A DNA stretch of 64,000 bases, from contig NW_026597399.1 in NCBI RefSeq assembly GCF_029784155.1, forward strand, positions 1 through 64,000, read 5' to 3'. The notes under the pieces are model-generated. The model searched no databases. It worked only from the letters and a program-made list of their open reading frames with translations, and was not told the origin of the DNA. Source of the DNA: Uranotaenia lowii (taxonomy: Eukaryota; Arthropoda; Insecta; Diptera; Culicidae). The translations under genes were made by a program, and so were the position numbers. How positions within the stretch are numbered: position 1 is the first letter of the stretch; each line of letters opens with the position of its first letter. Shown piece after piece: positions 11,531-24,680 of this stretch.

Positions 11531-14399
11531 CGATTCTGAGCTTAATTTGGGATCACAACTTTAAAATGCGATTTCTGGCCTTTAGAAGCGTTTTTCGGCC
11601 ATTCTGAGCTTAATTTGGGATCACAACTTTAAAATGCGATTTCTGGCCTTTAGAAGCGTTTTTCGGCCATTCTGAGCCTAATTTGGGATCACAACTTTAA
11701 AATGCGATTTCTGGCCTTTAGAAGCGTTTTTCGGCCATTCTGAGCCTCATTTGGGATCATAACTTTAAAATGCGATTTCTGGCCTTTAGAAGCGTTTTTC
11801 GGCCATTCTGAGCTTAATTTGGGATCACAACTTTAAAATGCGATTTCTGGCCTTTAGAAGCGTTTTTCGGCCATTCTGAGCTTAATTTGGGATCACAACT
11901 TTAAAATGCGATTTCTGGCCTTTAGAAGCGTTTTTCGGCCATTCTGAGCTTAATTTGGGATCATAACTTTACAATGCGATTTCTGGCCTTTAGTAGCGTT
12001 TTTCGGCCATTCTGAGCTTAATTTGGGATCACAACTTTAAAATGCGATTTCTGGCCTTTAGAAGCGTTTTTCGGCCATTCTGAGCCTAATTTGGGATCAC
12101 AACTTTAAAATGCGATTTCTGGCCTTTAGAAGCGTTTTTCGGCCATTCTGAGCTTAATTTGGGATCACAACTTTAAAATGCGATTTCTGGCCTTTAGAAG
12201 CGTTTTTCGGCCATTCTGAGCTTAATTTGGGATCACAACTTTAAAATGCGATTTCTGGCCTTTAGAAGCGTTTTTCGGCCATTCTGAGCTTAATTTGGAA
12301 TCACAACTTTAAAATGCGATTTCTGGCCTTTAGAAGCGTTTTTCGGCCATTCTGAGCTTAATTTGGGATCACAACTTTAAAATGCGATTTCTGGCCTTTA
12401 GAAGCGTTTTTCGGCCATTCTGAGCTTAATTTGGGATCACAACTTTAAAATGCGATTTCTGGCCTTTAGAAGCGTTTTTCGGCCATTCTGAGCCTAATTT
12501 GGGATCACAACTTTAAAATGCGATTTCTGGCCTTTAGAAGCGTTTTTCGGCCATTCTGAGCTTAATTTGGGATCACAACTTTAAAATGCGATTTCTGGCC
12601 TTTAGAAGCGTTTTTCGGCCATTCTGAGCTTAATTTGGGATCACAACTTTAAAATGCGATTTCTGGCCTTTAGAAGCGTTTTTCGGCCATTCTGAGCTTA
12701 ATTTGGGATCACAACTTTAAAATGCGATTTCTGGCCTTTAGAAGCGTTTTTCGGCCATTCTGAGCCTCATTTGGGATCATAACTTTAAAATGCGATTTCT
12801 GGCCTTTAGAAGCGTTTTTCGGCCATTCTGAGCTTAATTTGGGATCACAACTTTAAAATGCGATTTCTGGCCTTTAGAAGCGTTTTTCGGCCATTCTGAG
12901 CTTAATTTGGGATCACAACTTTAAAATGCGATTTCTGGCCTTTAGAAGCGTTTTTCGGCCATTCTGAGCTTAATTTGGGATCATAACTTTAAAATGCGAT
13001 TTCTGGCCTTTAGTAGCGTTTTTCGGCCATTCTGAGCTTAATTTGGGATCACAACTTTAAAATGCGATTTCTGGCCTTTAGAAGCGTTTTTCGGCCATTC
13101 TGAGCCTAATTTGGGATCACAACTTTAAAATGCGATTTCTGGCCTTTAGAAGCGTTTTTCGGCGATTCTGAGCTTAATTTGGGATCACAACTTTAAAATG
13201 CGATTTCTGGCCTTTAGAAGCGTTTTTCGGCCATTCTGAGCTTAATTTGGGATCACAACTTTAAAATGCGATTTCTGGCCTTTAGAAGCGTTTTTCGGCC
13301 ATTCTGAGCTTAATTTGGGATCACAACTTTAAAATGCGATTTCTGGCCTTTAGAAGCGTTTTTCGGCCATTCTGAGCCTAATTTGGGATCACAACTTTAA
13401 AATGCGATTTCTGGCCTTTAGAAGCGTTTTTCGGCCATTCTGAGCCTCATTTGGGATCATAACTTTAAAATGCGATTTCTGGCCTTTAGAAGCGTTTTTC
13501 GGCCATTCTGAGCTTAATTTGGGATCACAACTTTAAAATGCGATTTCTGGCCTTTAGAAGCGTTTTTCGGCCATTCTGAGCCTAATTTGGGATCACAACT
13601 TTAAAATGCGATTTCTGGCCTTTAGAAGCGTTTTTCGGCGATTCTGAGCTTAATTTGGGATCACAACTTTAAAATGCGATTTCTGGCCTTTAGAAGCGTT
13701 TTTCGGCCATTCTGAGCTTAATTTGGGATCACAACTTTAAAATGCGATTTCTGGCCTTTAGAAGCGTTTTTCGGCCATTCTGAGCCTAATTTGGGATCAC
13801 AACTTTAAAATGCGATTTCTGGCCTTTAGAAGCGTTTTTCGGCCATTCTGAGCCTCATTTGGGATCATAACTTTAAAATGCGATTTCTGGCCTTTAGAAG
13901 CGTTTTTCGGCCATTCTGAGCTTAATTTGGGATCACAACTTTAAAATGCGATTTCTGGCCTTTAGAAGCGTTTTTCGGCCATTCTGAGCTTAATTTGGGA
14001 TCACAACTTTAAAATGCGATTTCTGGCCTTTAGAAGCGTTTTTCGGCCATTCTGAGCTTAATTTGGGATCATAACTTTAAAATGCGATTTCTGGCCTTTA
14101 GTAGCGTTTTTCGGCCATTCTGAGCTTAATTTGGGATCACAACTTTAAAATGCGATTTCTGGCCTTTAGAAGCGTTTTTCGGCCATTCTGAGCCTAATTT
14201 GGGATCACAACTTTAAAATGCGATTTCTGGCCTTTAGAAGCGTTTTTCGGCCATTCTGAGCTTAATTTGGGATCACAACTTTAAAATGCGATTTCTGGCC
14301 TTTAGAAGCGTTTTTCGGCCATTCTGAGCTTAATTTGGGATCACAACTTTAAAATGCGATTTCTGGCCTTTAGAAGCGTTTTTCGGCCATTCTGAGCTT

Positions 14400-16800
14400 A
14401 ATTTGGAATCACAACTTTAAAATGCGATTTCTGTCCTTTAGAAGCGTTTTTCGGCCATTCTGAGCTTAATTTGGAATCACAACTTTAAAATGCGATTTCT
14501 GGCCTTTAGAAGCGTTTTTCGGCCATTCTGAGCTTAATTTGGGATTACAACTTTAAAATGCGATTTCTGGCCTTTAGAAGCGTTTTTCGGCCATTCTGAG
14601 CTTAATTTGGGATCACAACTTTAAAATGCGATTTCTGGCCTTTAGAAGCGTTTTTCGGCCATTCTGAGCTTAATTTGGGATCACAACTTTAAAATGCGAT
14701 TTCTGGCCTTTAGAAGCGTTTTTCGGCGATTCTGAGCTTAATTTGGGATCACAACTTTAAAATGCGATTTCTGGCCTTTAGAAGCGTTTTTCGGCCATTC
14801 TGAGCTTAATTTGGGATCACAACTTTAAAATGCGATTTCTGGCCTTTAGAAGCGTTTTTCGGCCATTCTGAGCTTAATTTGGGATCACAACTTTAAAATG
14901 CGATTTCTGGCCTTTAGAAGCGTTTTTCGGCCATTCTGAGCTTAATTTGGGATCATAACTTTAAATTGCGATTTCTGGCCTTTAGTAGCGTTTTTCGGCC
15001 ATTCTGAGCTTAATTTGGGATCACAACTTTAAAATGCGATTTCTGGCCTTTAGAAGCGTTTTTTGGCCATTCTGAGCTTAATTTGGGATCACAACTTTAA
15101 AATGCGATTTCTGGCCTTTAGAAGCGTTTTTCGGCCATTCTGAGCCTCATTTGGGATCACAACTTTAAAATGCGATTTCTGGCCTTTAGAAGCGTTTTTC
15201 GGCCATTCTGAGCTTAATTTGGGATCACAACTTTAAAATGCGATTTCTGGCCTTTAGAAGCGTTTTTCGGCCATTCTGAGCTTAATTTGGGATCACAACT
15301 TTAAAATGCGATTTCTGGCCTTTAGAAGCGTTTTTCGGCGATTCTGAGCTTAATTTGGGATCACAACTTTAAAATGCGATTTCTGGCCTTTAGAAGCGTT
15401 TTTCGGCCATTCTGAGCCTCATTTGGGATCACAACTTTAAAATGCGATTTCTGGCCTTTAGAAGCGTTTTTTGGCCATTCTGAGCTTAATTTGGGATCAC
15501 AACTTTAAAATGCGATTTCTGGCCTTTAGAAGCGTTTTTCGGCCATTCTGAGCCTCATTTGGGATCACAACTTTAAAATGCGATTTCTGGCCTTTAGAAG
15601 CGTTTTTCGGCCATTCTGAGCTTAATTTGGGATCACAACTTTAAAATGCGATTTCTGGCCTTTAGAAGCGTTTTTCGGCCATTCTGAGCTTAATTTGGGA
15701 TTACAACTTTAAAATGCGATTTCTGGCCTTTAGAAGCGTTTTTCGGCCATTCTGAGCTTAATTTGGGATCACAACTTTAAAATGCGATTTCTGGCCTTTA
15801 GAAGCGTTTTTCGGCCATTCTGGGCTTAATTTGGGATCACAACTTTAAAATGCGATTTCTGGCCTTTAGAAGCGTTTTTCGGCCATTCTGAGCCTAATTT
15901 GGGATCACAACTTTAAAATGCGATTTCTGGCCTTTAGAAGCGTTTTTCGGCCATTCTGAGCTTAATTTGGGATCATAACTTTAAAATGCGATTTCTGGCC
16001 TTTAGTAGCGTTTTTCGGCCATTCTGAGCTTAATTTGGGATCACAACTTTAAAATGCGATTTCTGGCCTTTAGAAGCGTTTTTCGGCCATTCTGAGCCTA
16101 ATTTGGGATCACAACTTTAAAATGCGATTTCTGGCCTTTAGAAGCGTTTTTCGGCCATTCTGAGCTTAATTTGGGATCACAACTTTAAAATGCGATTTCT
16201 GGCCTTTAGAAGCGTTTTTCGGCGATTCTGAGCTTAATTTGGGATCACAACTTTAAAATGCGATTTCTGGCCTTTAGAAGCGTTTTTCGGCCATTCTGAG
16301 CTTAATTTGGGATTACAACTTTAAAATGCGATTTCTGGCCTTTAGAAGCGTTTTTCGGCCATTCTGAGCCTCATTTGGGATCACAACTTTAAAATGCGAT
16401 TTCTGGCCTTTAGAAGCGTTTTTCGGCCATTCTGAGCTTAATTTGGGATCACAACTTTAAAATGCGATTTCTGGCCTTTAGAAGCGTTTTTCGGCCATTC
16501 TGAGCTTAATTTGGGATTACAACTTTAAAATGCGATTTCTGGCCTTTAGAAGCGTTTTTCGGCCATTCTGAGCTTAATTTGGGATCACAACTTTAAAATG
16601 CGATTTCTGGCCTTTAGAAGCGTTTTTCGGCCATTCTGGGCTTAATTTGGGATCACAACTTTAAAATGCGATTTCTGGCCTTTAGAAGCGTTTTTCGGCC
16701 ATTCTGAGCCTAATTTGGGATCACAACTTTAAAATGCGATTTCTGGCCTTTAGAAGCGTTTTTCGGCCATTCTGAGCTTAATTTGGGATCACAACTTTAA
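14400..16800. repeat. Segmental duplication of about 2.3 kb, copy 1
   Basis: Starts with a signature of G1A (14407), G28T without C50G (14434), G1A, then C4T (about 14545) and C50G (14728), and continues through A36T (14986), C46T (15064, 15472), T60C/A62C (15554), A57G (15823, 16639) and A36T (16006). The same order recurs about 5 kb downstream. The opening signature also appears at 16855 and 18147. Confidence 0.8.
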
Positions 16801-19364
16801 AATGCGATTTCTGGCCTTTAGAAGCGTTTTTCGGCCATTCTGAGCTTAATTTGGAATCACAACTTTAAAATGCGATTTCTGTCCTTTAGAAGCGTTTTTC
16901 GGCCATTCTGAGCTTAATTTGGAATCACAACTTTAAAATGCGATTTCTGGCCTTTAGAAGCGTTTTTCGGCCATTCTGAGCTTAATTTGGGATTACAACT
17001 TTAAAATGCGATTTCTGGCCTTTAGAAGCGTTTTTCGGCCATTCTGAGCTTAATTTGGGATCACAACTTTAAAATGCGATTTCTGGCCTTTAGAAGCGTT
17101 TTTCGGCCATTCTGAGCTTAATTTGGGATCACAACTTTAAAATGCGATTTCTGGCCTTTAGAAGCGTTTTTCGGCGATTCTGAGCTTAATTTGGGATCAC
17201 AACTTTAAAATGCGATTTCTGGCCTTTAGAAGCGTTTTTCGGCCATTCTGAGCTTAATTTGGGATCACAACTTTAAAATGCGATTTCTGGCCTTTAGAAG
17301 CGTTTTTCGGCCATTCTGAGCTTAATTTGGGATCACAACTTTAAAATGCGATTTCTGGCCTTTAGAAGCGTTTTTCGGCCATTCTGAGCCTAATTTGGGA
17401 TCACAACTTTAAAATGCGATTTCTGGCCTTTAGAAGCGTTTTTCGGCCATTCTGAGCCTAATTTGGGATCACAACTTTAAAATGCGATTTCTGGCCTTTA
17501 GAAGCGTTTTTCGGCGATTCTGAGCTTAATTTGGGATCACAACTTTAAAATGCGATTTCTGGCCTTTAGAAGCGTTTTTCGGCCATTCTGAGCTTAATTT
17601 GGGATCACAACTTTAAAATGCGATTTCTGGCCTTTAGAAGCGTTTTTCGGCCATTCTGAGCTTAATTTGGGATCACAACTTTAAAATGCGATTTCTGGCC
17701 TTTAGAAGCGTTTTTCGGCCATTCTGAGCCTAATTTGGGATCACAACTTTAAAATGCGATTTCTGGCCTTTAGAAGCGTTTTTCGGCCATTCTGAGCTTA
17801 ATTTGGGATCACAACTTTAAAATGCGATTTCTGGCCTTTAGAAGCGTTTTTCGGCCATTCTGAGCTTAATTTGGGATCATAACTTTAAAATGCGATTTCT
17901 GGCCTTTAGTAGCGTTTTTCGGCCATTCTGAGCTTAATTTGGGATCACAACTTTAAAATGCGATTTCTGGCCTTTAGAAGCGTTTTTCGGCCATTCTGAG
18001 CCTAATTTGGGATCACAACTTTAAAATGCGATTTCTGGCCTTTAGAAGCGTTTTTCGGCCATTCTGAGCTTAATTTGGGATCACAACTTTAAAATGCGAT
18101 TTCTGGCCTTTAGAAGCGTTTTTCGGCCATTCTGAGCTTAATTTGGAATCACAACTTTAAAATGCGATTTCTGTCCTTTAGAAGCGTTTTTCGGCCATTC
18201 TGAGCTTAATTTGGAATCACAACTTTAAAATGCGATTTCTGGCCTTTAGAAGCGTTTTTCGGCCATTCTGAGCTTAATTTGGGATTACAACTTTAAAATG
18301 CGATTTCTGGCCTTTAGAAGCGTTTTTCGGCCATTCTGAGCTTAATTTGGGATCACAACTTTAAAATGCGATTTCTGGCCTTTAGAAGCGTTTTTCGGCC
18401 ATTCTGAGCTTAATTTGGGATCACAACTTTAAAATGCGATTTCTGGCCTTTAGAAGCGTTTTTCGGCGATTCTGAGCTTAATTTGGGATCACAACTTTAA
18501 AATGCGATTTCTGGCCTTTAGAAGCGTTTTTCGGCCATTCTGAGCTTAATTTGGGATCACAACTTTAAAATGCGATTTCTGGCCTTTAGAAGCGTTTTTC
18601 GGCCATTCTGAGCTTAATTTGGGATCACAACTTTAAAATGCGATTTCTGGCCTTTAGAAGCGTTTTTCGGCCATTCTGAGCCTAATTTGGGATCACAACT
18701 TTAAAATGCGATTTCTGGCCTTTAGTAGCGTTTTTCGGCCATTCTGAGCCTAATTTGGGATCACAACTTTAAAATGCGATTTCTGGCCTTTAGAAGCGTT
18801 TTTCGGCCATTCTGAGCCTCATTTGGGATCATAACTTTAAAATGCGATTTCTGGCCTTTAGAAGCGTTTTTCGGCCATTCTGAGCTTAATTTGGGATCAC
18901 AACTTTAAAATGCGATTTCTGGCCTTTAGAAGCGTTTTTCGGCCATTCTGAGCTTAATTTGGGATCACAACTTTAAAATGCGATTTCTGGCCTTTAGAAG
19001 CGTTTTTCGGCCATTCTGAGCTTAATTTGGGATCACAACTTTAAAATGCGATTTCTGGCCTTTAGTAGCGTTTTTCGGCCATTCTGAGCTTAATTTGGGA
19101 TCACAACTTTAAAATGCGATTTCTGGCCTTTAGAAGCGTTTTTCGGCCATTCTGAGCCTAATTTGGGATCACAACTTTAAAATGCGATTTCTGGCCTTTA
19201 GAAGCGTTTTTCGGCCATTCTGAGCTTAATTTGGGATCACAACTTTAAAATGCGATTTCTGGCCTTTAGAAGCGTTTTTTCGGCCATTCTGAGCTTAATT
19301 TGGGATCACAACTTTAAAATGCGATTTCTGGCCTTTAGAAGCGTTTTTCGGCCATTCTGAGCTT

Positions 19365-21640
19365 AATTTGGAATCACAACTTTAAAATGCGATTTCTGTC
19401 CTTTAGAAGCGTTTTTCGGCCATTCTGAGCTTAATTTGGAATCACAACTTTAAAATGCGATTTCTGGCCTTTAGAAGCGTTTTTCGGCCATTCTGAGCTT
19501 AATTTGGGATTACAACTTTAAAATGCGATTTCTGGCCTTTAGAAGCGTTTTTCGGCCATTCTGAGCTTAATTTGGGATCACAACTTTAAAATGCGATTTC
19601 TGGCCTTTAGAAGCGTTTTTCGGCCATTCTGAGCTTAATTTGGGATCACAACTTTAAAATGCGATTTCTGGCCTTTAGAAGCGTTTTTCGGCGATTCTGA
19701 GCTTAATTTGGGATCACAACTTTAAAATGCGATTTCTGGCCTTTAGAAGCGTTTTTCGGCCATTCTGAGCTTAATTTGGGATCACAACTTTAAAATGCGA
19801 TTTCTGGCCTTTAGAAGCGTTTTTCGGCCATTCTGAGCTTAATTTGGGATCACAACTTTAAAATGCGATTTCTGGCCTTTAGAAGCGTTTTTCGGCCATT
19901 CTGAGCTTAATTTGGGATCATAACTTTAAAATGCGATTTCTGGCCTTTAGTAGCGTTTTTCGGCCATTCTGAGCTTAATTTGGGATCACAACTTTAAAAT
20001 GCGATTTCTGGCCTTTAGAAGCGTTTTTTCGGCCATTCTGAGCTTAATTTGGGATCACAACTTTAAAATGCGATTTCTGGCCTTTAGAAGCGTTTTTTGG
20101 CCATTCTGAGCTTAATTTGGGATCACAACTTTAAAATGCGATTTCTGGCCTTTAGAAGCGTTTTTCGGCCATTCTGAGCCTCATTTGGGATCACAACTTT
20201 AAAATGCGATTTCTGGCCTTTAGAAGCGTTTTTCGGCCATTCTGAGCTTAATTTGGGATCACAACTTTAAAATGCGATTTCTGGCCTTTAGAAGCGTTTT
20301 TCGGCCATTCTGAGCTTAATTTGGGATCACAACTTTAAAATGCGATTTCTGGCCTTTAGAAGCGTTTTTCGGCGATTCTGAGCTTAATTTGGGATCACAA
20401 CTTTAAAATGCGATTTCTGGCCTTTAGAAGCGTTTTTCGGCCATTCTGAGCCTCATTTGGGATCACAACTTTAAAATGCGATTTCTGGCCTTTAGAAGCG
20501 TTTTTTGGCCATTCTGAGCTTAATTTGGGATCACAACTTTAAAATGCGATTTCTGGCCTTTAGAAGCGTTTTTCGGCCATTCTGAGCCTCATTTGGGATC
20601 ACAACTTTAAAATGCGATTTCTGGCCTTTAGAAGCGTTTTTCGGCCATTCTGGGCTTAATTTGGGATCACAACTTTAAAATGCGATTTCTGGCCTTTAGA
20701 AGCGTTTTTCGGCCATTCTGAGCCTAATTTGGGATCACAACTTTAAAATGCGATTTCTGGCCTTTAGAAGCGTTTTTCGGCCATTCTGAGCTTAATTTGG
20801 GATCATAACTTTAAAATGCGATTTCTGGCCTTTAGTAGCGTTTTTCGGCCATTCTGAGCTTAATTTGGGATCACAACTTTAAAATGCGATTTCTGGCCTT
20901 TAGAAGCGTTTTTCGGCCATTCTGAGCCTAATTTGGGATCACAACTTTAAAATGCGATTTCTGGCCTTTAGAAGCGTTTTTCGGCCATTCTGAGCTTAAT
21001 TTGGGATCACAACTTTAAAATGCGATTTCTGGCCTTTAGAAGCGTTTTTCGGCGATTCTGAGCTTAATTTGGGATCACAACTTTAAAATGCGATTTCTGG
21101 CCTTTAGAAGCGTTTTTCGGCCATTCTGAGCTTAATTTGGGATTACAACTTTAAAATGCGATTTCTGGCCTTTAGAAGCGTTTTTCGGCCATTCTGAGCC
21201 TCATTTGGGATCACAACTTTAAAATGCGATTTCTGGCCTTTAGAAGCGTTTTTCGGCCATTCTGAGCTTAATTTGGGATCACAACTTTAAAATGCGATTT
21301 CTGGCCTTTAGAAGCGTTTTTCGGCCATTCTGAGCTTAATTTGGGATTACAACTTTAAAATGCGATTTCTGGCCTTTAGAAGCGTTTTTCGGCCATTCTG
21401 AGCTTAATTTGGGATCACAACTTTAAAATGCGATTTCTGGCCTTTAGAAGCGTTTTTCGGCCATTCTGGGCTTAATTTGGGATCACAACTTTAAAATGCG
21501 ATTTCTGGCCTTTAGAAGCGTTTTTCGGCCATTCTGAGCCTAATTTGGGATCACAACTTTAAAATGCGATTTCTGGCCTTTAGAAGCGTTTTTCGGCCAT
21601 TCTGAGCTTAATTTGGGATCATAACTTTAAAATGCGATTT
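19365..21640. repeat. Segmental duplication of about 2.3 kb, copy 2, with whole-monomer indels
   Basis: Repeats the variant order of 14400-16800. Offsets step from 4965 (G1A at 19372) to 5034 (C46T at 20098 and 20506) to 4830 (A57G at 20653 and 21469; A36T at 20836). The steps equal one monomer gained (plus 1 bp) and three monomers (204 bp) lost, so copies gain and lose whole monomers after duplication. T6 insertions near 19275 and 20020 account for the odd bases. Confidence 0.8.
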
Positions 21641-23159
21641 CTGGCCTTTAGTAGCGTTTTTCGGCCATTCTGAGCTTAATTTGGGATCACAACTTTAAAA
21701 TGCGATTTCTGGCCTTTAGAAGCGTTTTTCGGCCATTCTGAGCCTAATTTGGGATCACAACTTTAAAATGCGATTTCTGGCCTTTAGAAGCGTTTTTCGG
21801 CCATTCTGAGCTTAATTTGGGATCACAACTTTAAAATGCGATTTCTGGCCTTTAGAAGCGTTTTTCGGCGATTCTGAGCTTAATTTGGGATCACAACTTT
21901 AAAATGCGATTTCTGGCCTTTAGAAGCGTTTTTCGGCCATTCTGAGCCTCATTTGGGATCACAACTTTAAAATGCGATTTCTGGCCTTTAGAAGCGTTTT
22001 TTGGCCATTCTGAGCTTAATTTGGGATCACAACTTTAAAATGCGATTTCTGGCCTTTAGAAGCGTTTTTCGGCCATTCTGAGCCTCATTTGGGATCACAA
22101 CTTTAAAATGCGATTTCTGGCCTTTAGAAGCGTTTTTCGGCCATTCTGAGCTTAATTTGGGATCACAACTTTAAAATGCGATTTCTGGCCTTTAGAAGCG
22201 TTTTTCGGCCATTCTGAGCTTAATTTGGGATCACAACTTTAAAATGCGATTTCTGGCCTTTAGAAGCGTTTTTCGGCGATTCTGAGCTTAATTTGGGATC
22301 ACAACTTTAAAATGCGATTTCTGGCCTTTAGAAGCGTTTTTCGGCCATTCTGAGCCTCATTTGGGATCACAACTTTAAAATGCGATTTCTGGCCTTTAGA
22401 AGCGTTTTTTGGCCATTCTGAGCTTAATTTGGGATCACAACTTTAAAATGCGATTTCTGGCCTTTAGAAGCGTTTTTCGGCCATTCTGAGCCTCATTTGG
22501 GATCACAACTTTAAAATGCGATTTCTGGCCTTTAGAAGCGTTTTTCGGCCATTCTGAGCTTAATTTGGGATCACAACTTTAAAATGCGATTTCTGGCCTT
22601 TAGAAGCGTTTTTCGGCCATTCTGAGCTTAATTTGGGATTACAACTTTAAAATGCGATTTCTGGCCTTTAGAAGCGTTTTTCGGCCATTCTGAGCTTAAT
22701 TTGGGATCACAACTTTAAAATGCGATTTCTGGCCTTTAGAAGCGTTTTTCGGCCATTCTGGGCTTAATTTGGGATCACAACTTTAAAATGCGATTTCTGG
22801 CCTTTAGAAGCGTTTTTCGGCCATTCTGAGCTTAATTTGGGATCACAACTTTAAAATGCGATTTCTGGCCTTTAGAAGCGTTTTTTGGCCATTCTGAGCT
22901 TAATTTGGGATCACAACTTTAAAATGCGATTTCTGGCCTTTAGAAGCGTTTTTCGGCCATTCTGAGCTTAATTTGGGATTACAACTTTAAAATGCGATTT
23001 CTGGCCTTTAGAAGCGTTTTTCGGCCATTCTGAGCTTAATTTGGGATCACAACTTTAAAATGCGATTTCTGGCCTTTAGAAGCGTTTTTCGGCGATTCTG
23101 AGCTTAATTTGGGATCACAACTTTAAAATGCGATTTCTGGCCTTTAGAAGCGTTTTTCG

Positions 23160-24179
23160 GCCATTCTGAGCTTAATTTGGGATCACAACTTTAAAATGCG
23201 ATTTCTGGCCTTTAGAAGCGTTTTTTGGCCATTCTGAGCTTAATTTGGGATCACAACTTTAAAATGCGATTTCTGGCCTTTAGAAACGTTTTTCGGCGAT
23301 TCTGAGCCTAATTTGGGATCACAACTTTAAAATGCGATTTCTGGCCTTTAGAAGCGTTTTTTGGCCATTCTGAGCTTAATTTGGGATCACAACTTTAAAA
23401 TGCGATTTCTGGCCTTTAGAAGCGTTTTTCGGCCATTCTGAGCCTCATTTGGGATCACAACTTTAAAATGCGATTTCTGGCCTTTAGAAGCGTTTTTCGG
23501 CCATTCTGAGCTTAATTTGGGATCACAACTTTAAAATGCGATTTCTGGCCTTTAGAAGCGTTTTTCGGCGATTCTGAGCCTAATTTGGGATCACAACTTT
23601 AAAATGCGATTTCTGGCCTTTAGAAGCGTTTTTTGGCCATTCTGAGCTTAATTTGGGATCACAACTTTAAAATGCGATTTCTGGCCTTTAGAAGCGTTTT
23701 TCGGCCATTCTGAGCTTAATTTGGGATCACAACTTTAAAATGCGATTTCTGGCCTTTAGAAGCGTTTTTCGGCCATTCTGAGCCTCATTTGGGATCACAA
23801 CTTTAAAATGCGATTTCTGGCCTTTAGAAGCGTTTTTCGGCCATTCTGAGCTTAATTTGGGATCACAACTTTAAAATGCGATTTCTGGCCTTTAGAAGCG
23901 TTTTTCGGCGATTCTGAGCCTAATTTGGGATCACAACTTTAAAATGCGATTTCTGGCCTTTAGAAGCGTTTTTTGGCCATTCTGAGCTTAATTTGGGATC
24001 ACAACTTTAAAATGCGATTTCTGGCCTTTAGAAGCGTTTTTCGGCCATTCTGAGCTTAATTTGGGATCACAACTTTAAAATGCGATTTCTGGCCTTTAGA
24101 AGCGTTTTTCGGCCATTCTGAGCTTAATTTGGGATCACAACTTTAAAATGCGATTTCTGGCCTTTAGAAACGTTTTTCG
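23160..24179. repeat. 1020-bp tandem duplication, copy 1
   Basis: Fifteen monomers with C46T near 23226, G38A near 23286, C50G+T60C at 23298 and 23570, and C46T near 23634. The same variants recur 1020 bp downstream. The C50G at 23094 has no partner at 24114, which sets the left limit. Confidence 0.8.
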
Positions 24180-24680
24180 GCCATTCTGAGCTTAATTTGG
24201 GATCACAACTTTAAAATGCGATTTCTGGCCTTTAGAAGCGTTTTTTGGCCATTCTGAGCTTAATTTGGGATCACAACTTTAAAATGCGATTTCTGGCCTT
24301 TAGAAACGTTTTTCGGCGATTCTGAGCCTAATTTGGGATCACAACTTTAAAATGCGATTTCTGGCCTTTAGAAGCGTTTTTTGGCCATTCTGAGCTTAAT
24401 TTGGGATCACAACTTTAAAATGCGATTTCTGGCCTTTAGAAGCGTTTTTCGGCCATTCTGAGCCTCATTTGGGATCACAACTTTAAAATGCGATTTCTGG
24501 CCTTTAGAAGCGTTTTTCGGCCATTCTGAGCTTAATTTGGGATCACAACTTTAAAATGCGATTTCTGGCCTTTAGAAGCGTTTTTCGGCGATTCTGAGCC
24601 TAATTTGGGATCACAACTTTAAAATGCGATTTCTGGCCTTTAGAAGCGTTTTTTGGCCATTCTGAGCTTAATTTGGGATC
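24180..24680. repeat. 1020-bp tandem duplication, partial copy 2
   Basis: Matches copy 1 at 24246 (C46T), 24306 (G38A), 24318 and 24590 (C50G+T60C) and 24654 (C46T). The match ends at 24685, where the first C9T/C19T/A21T monomer appears. The duplicate is thus cut by the boundary to the next zone. Confidence 0.78.

Larger units (their letters stand above)
7613..24680. repeat. Satellite subfamily zone: T60C, A62C, C6T, C4T, A36T
   Basis: About 250 monomers with a variant set scarcely seen elsewhere: T60C with or without A62C (GAGCCTCAT), C6T (GATCATAAC), C4T (GATTACAAC), A36T (TTTAGTAGC), G1A, A57G and C46T. C50G occurs here usually without C59T, unlike the B monomer of the left zone. C6T and A36T are usually linked in one monomer (for example 8761-8800 and 10461-10500). 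The zone is built from block duplications. Length is very stable: only two 1-bp insertions, near 19275 and 20020. Confidence 0.88.

Noticed and set aside
15059..15070. T6 runs before GGCC (TTTTTTGGCC) as length variants
   Set aside because: Monomer length is unchanged there; it is the substitution C46T. Likewise GAAGCTTTTTTCGG is G40T. Only T6 followed by CGG with a retained G40 is a true insertion.
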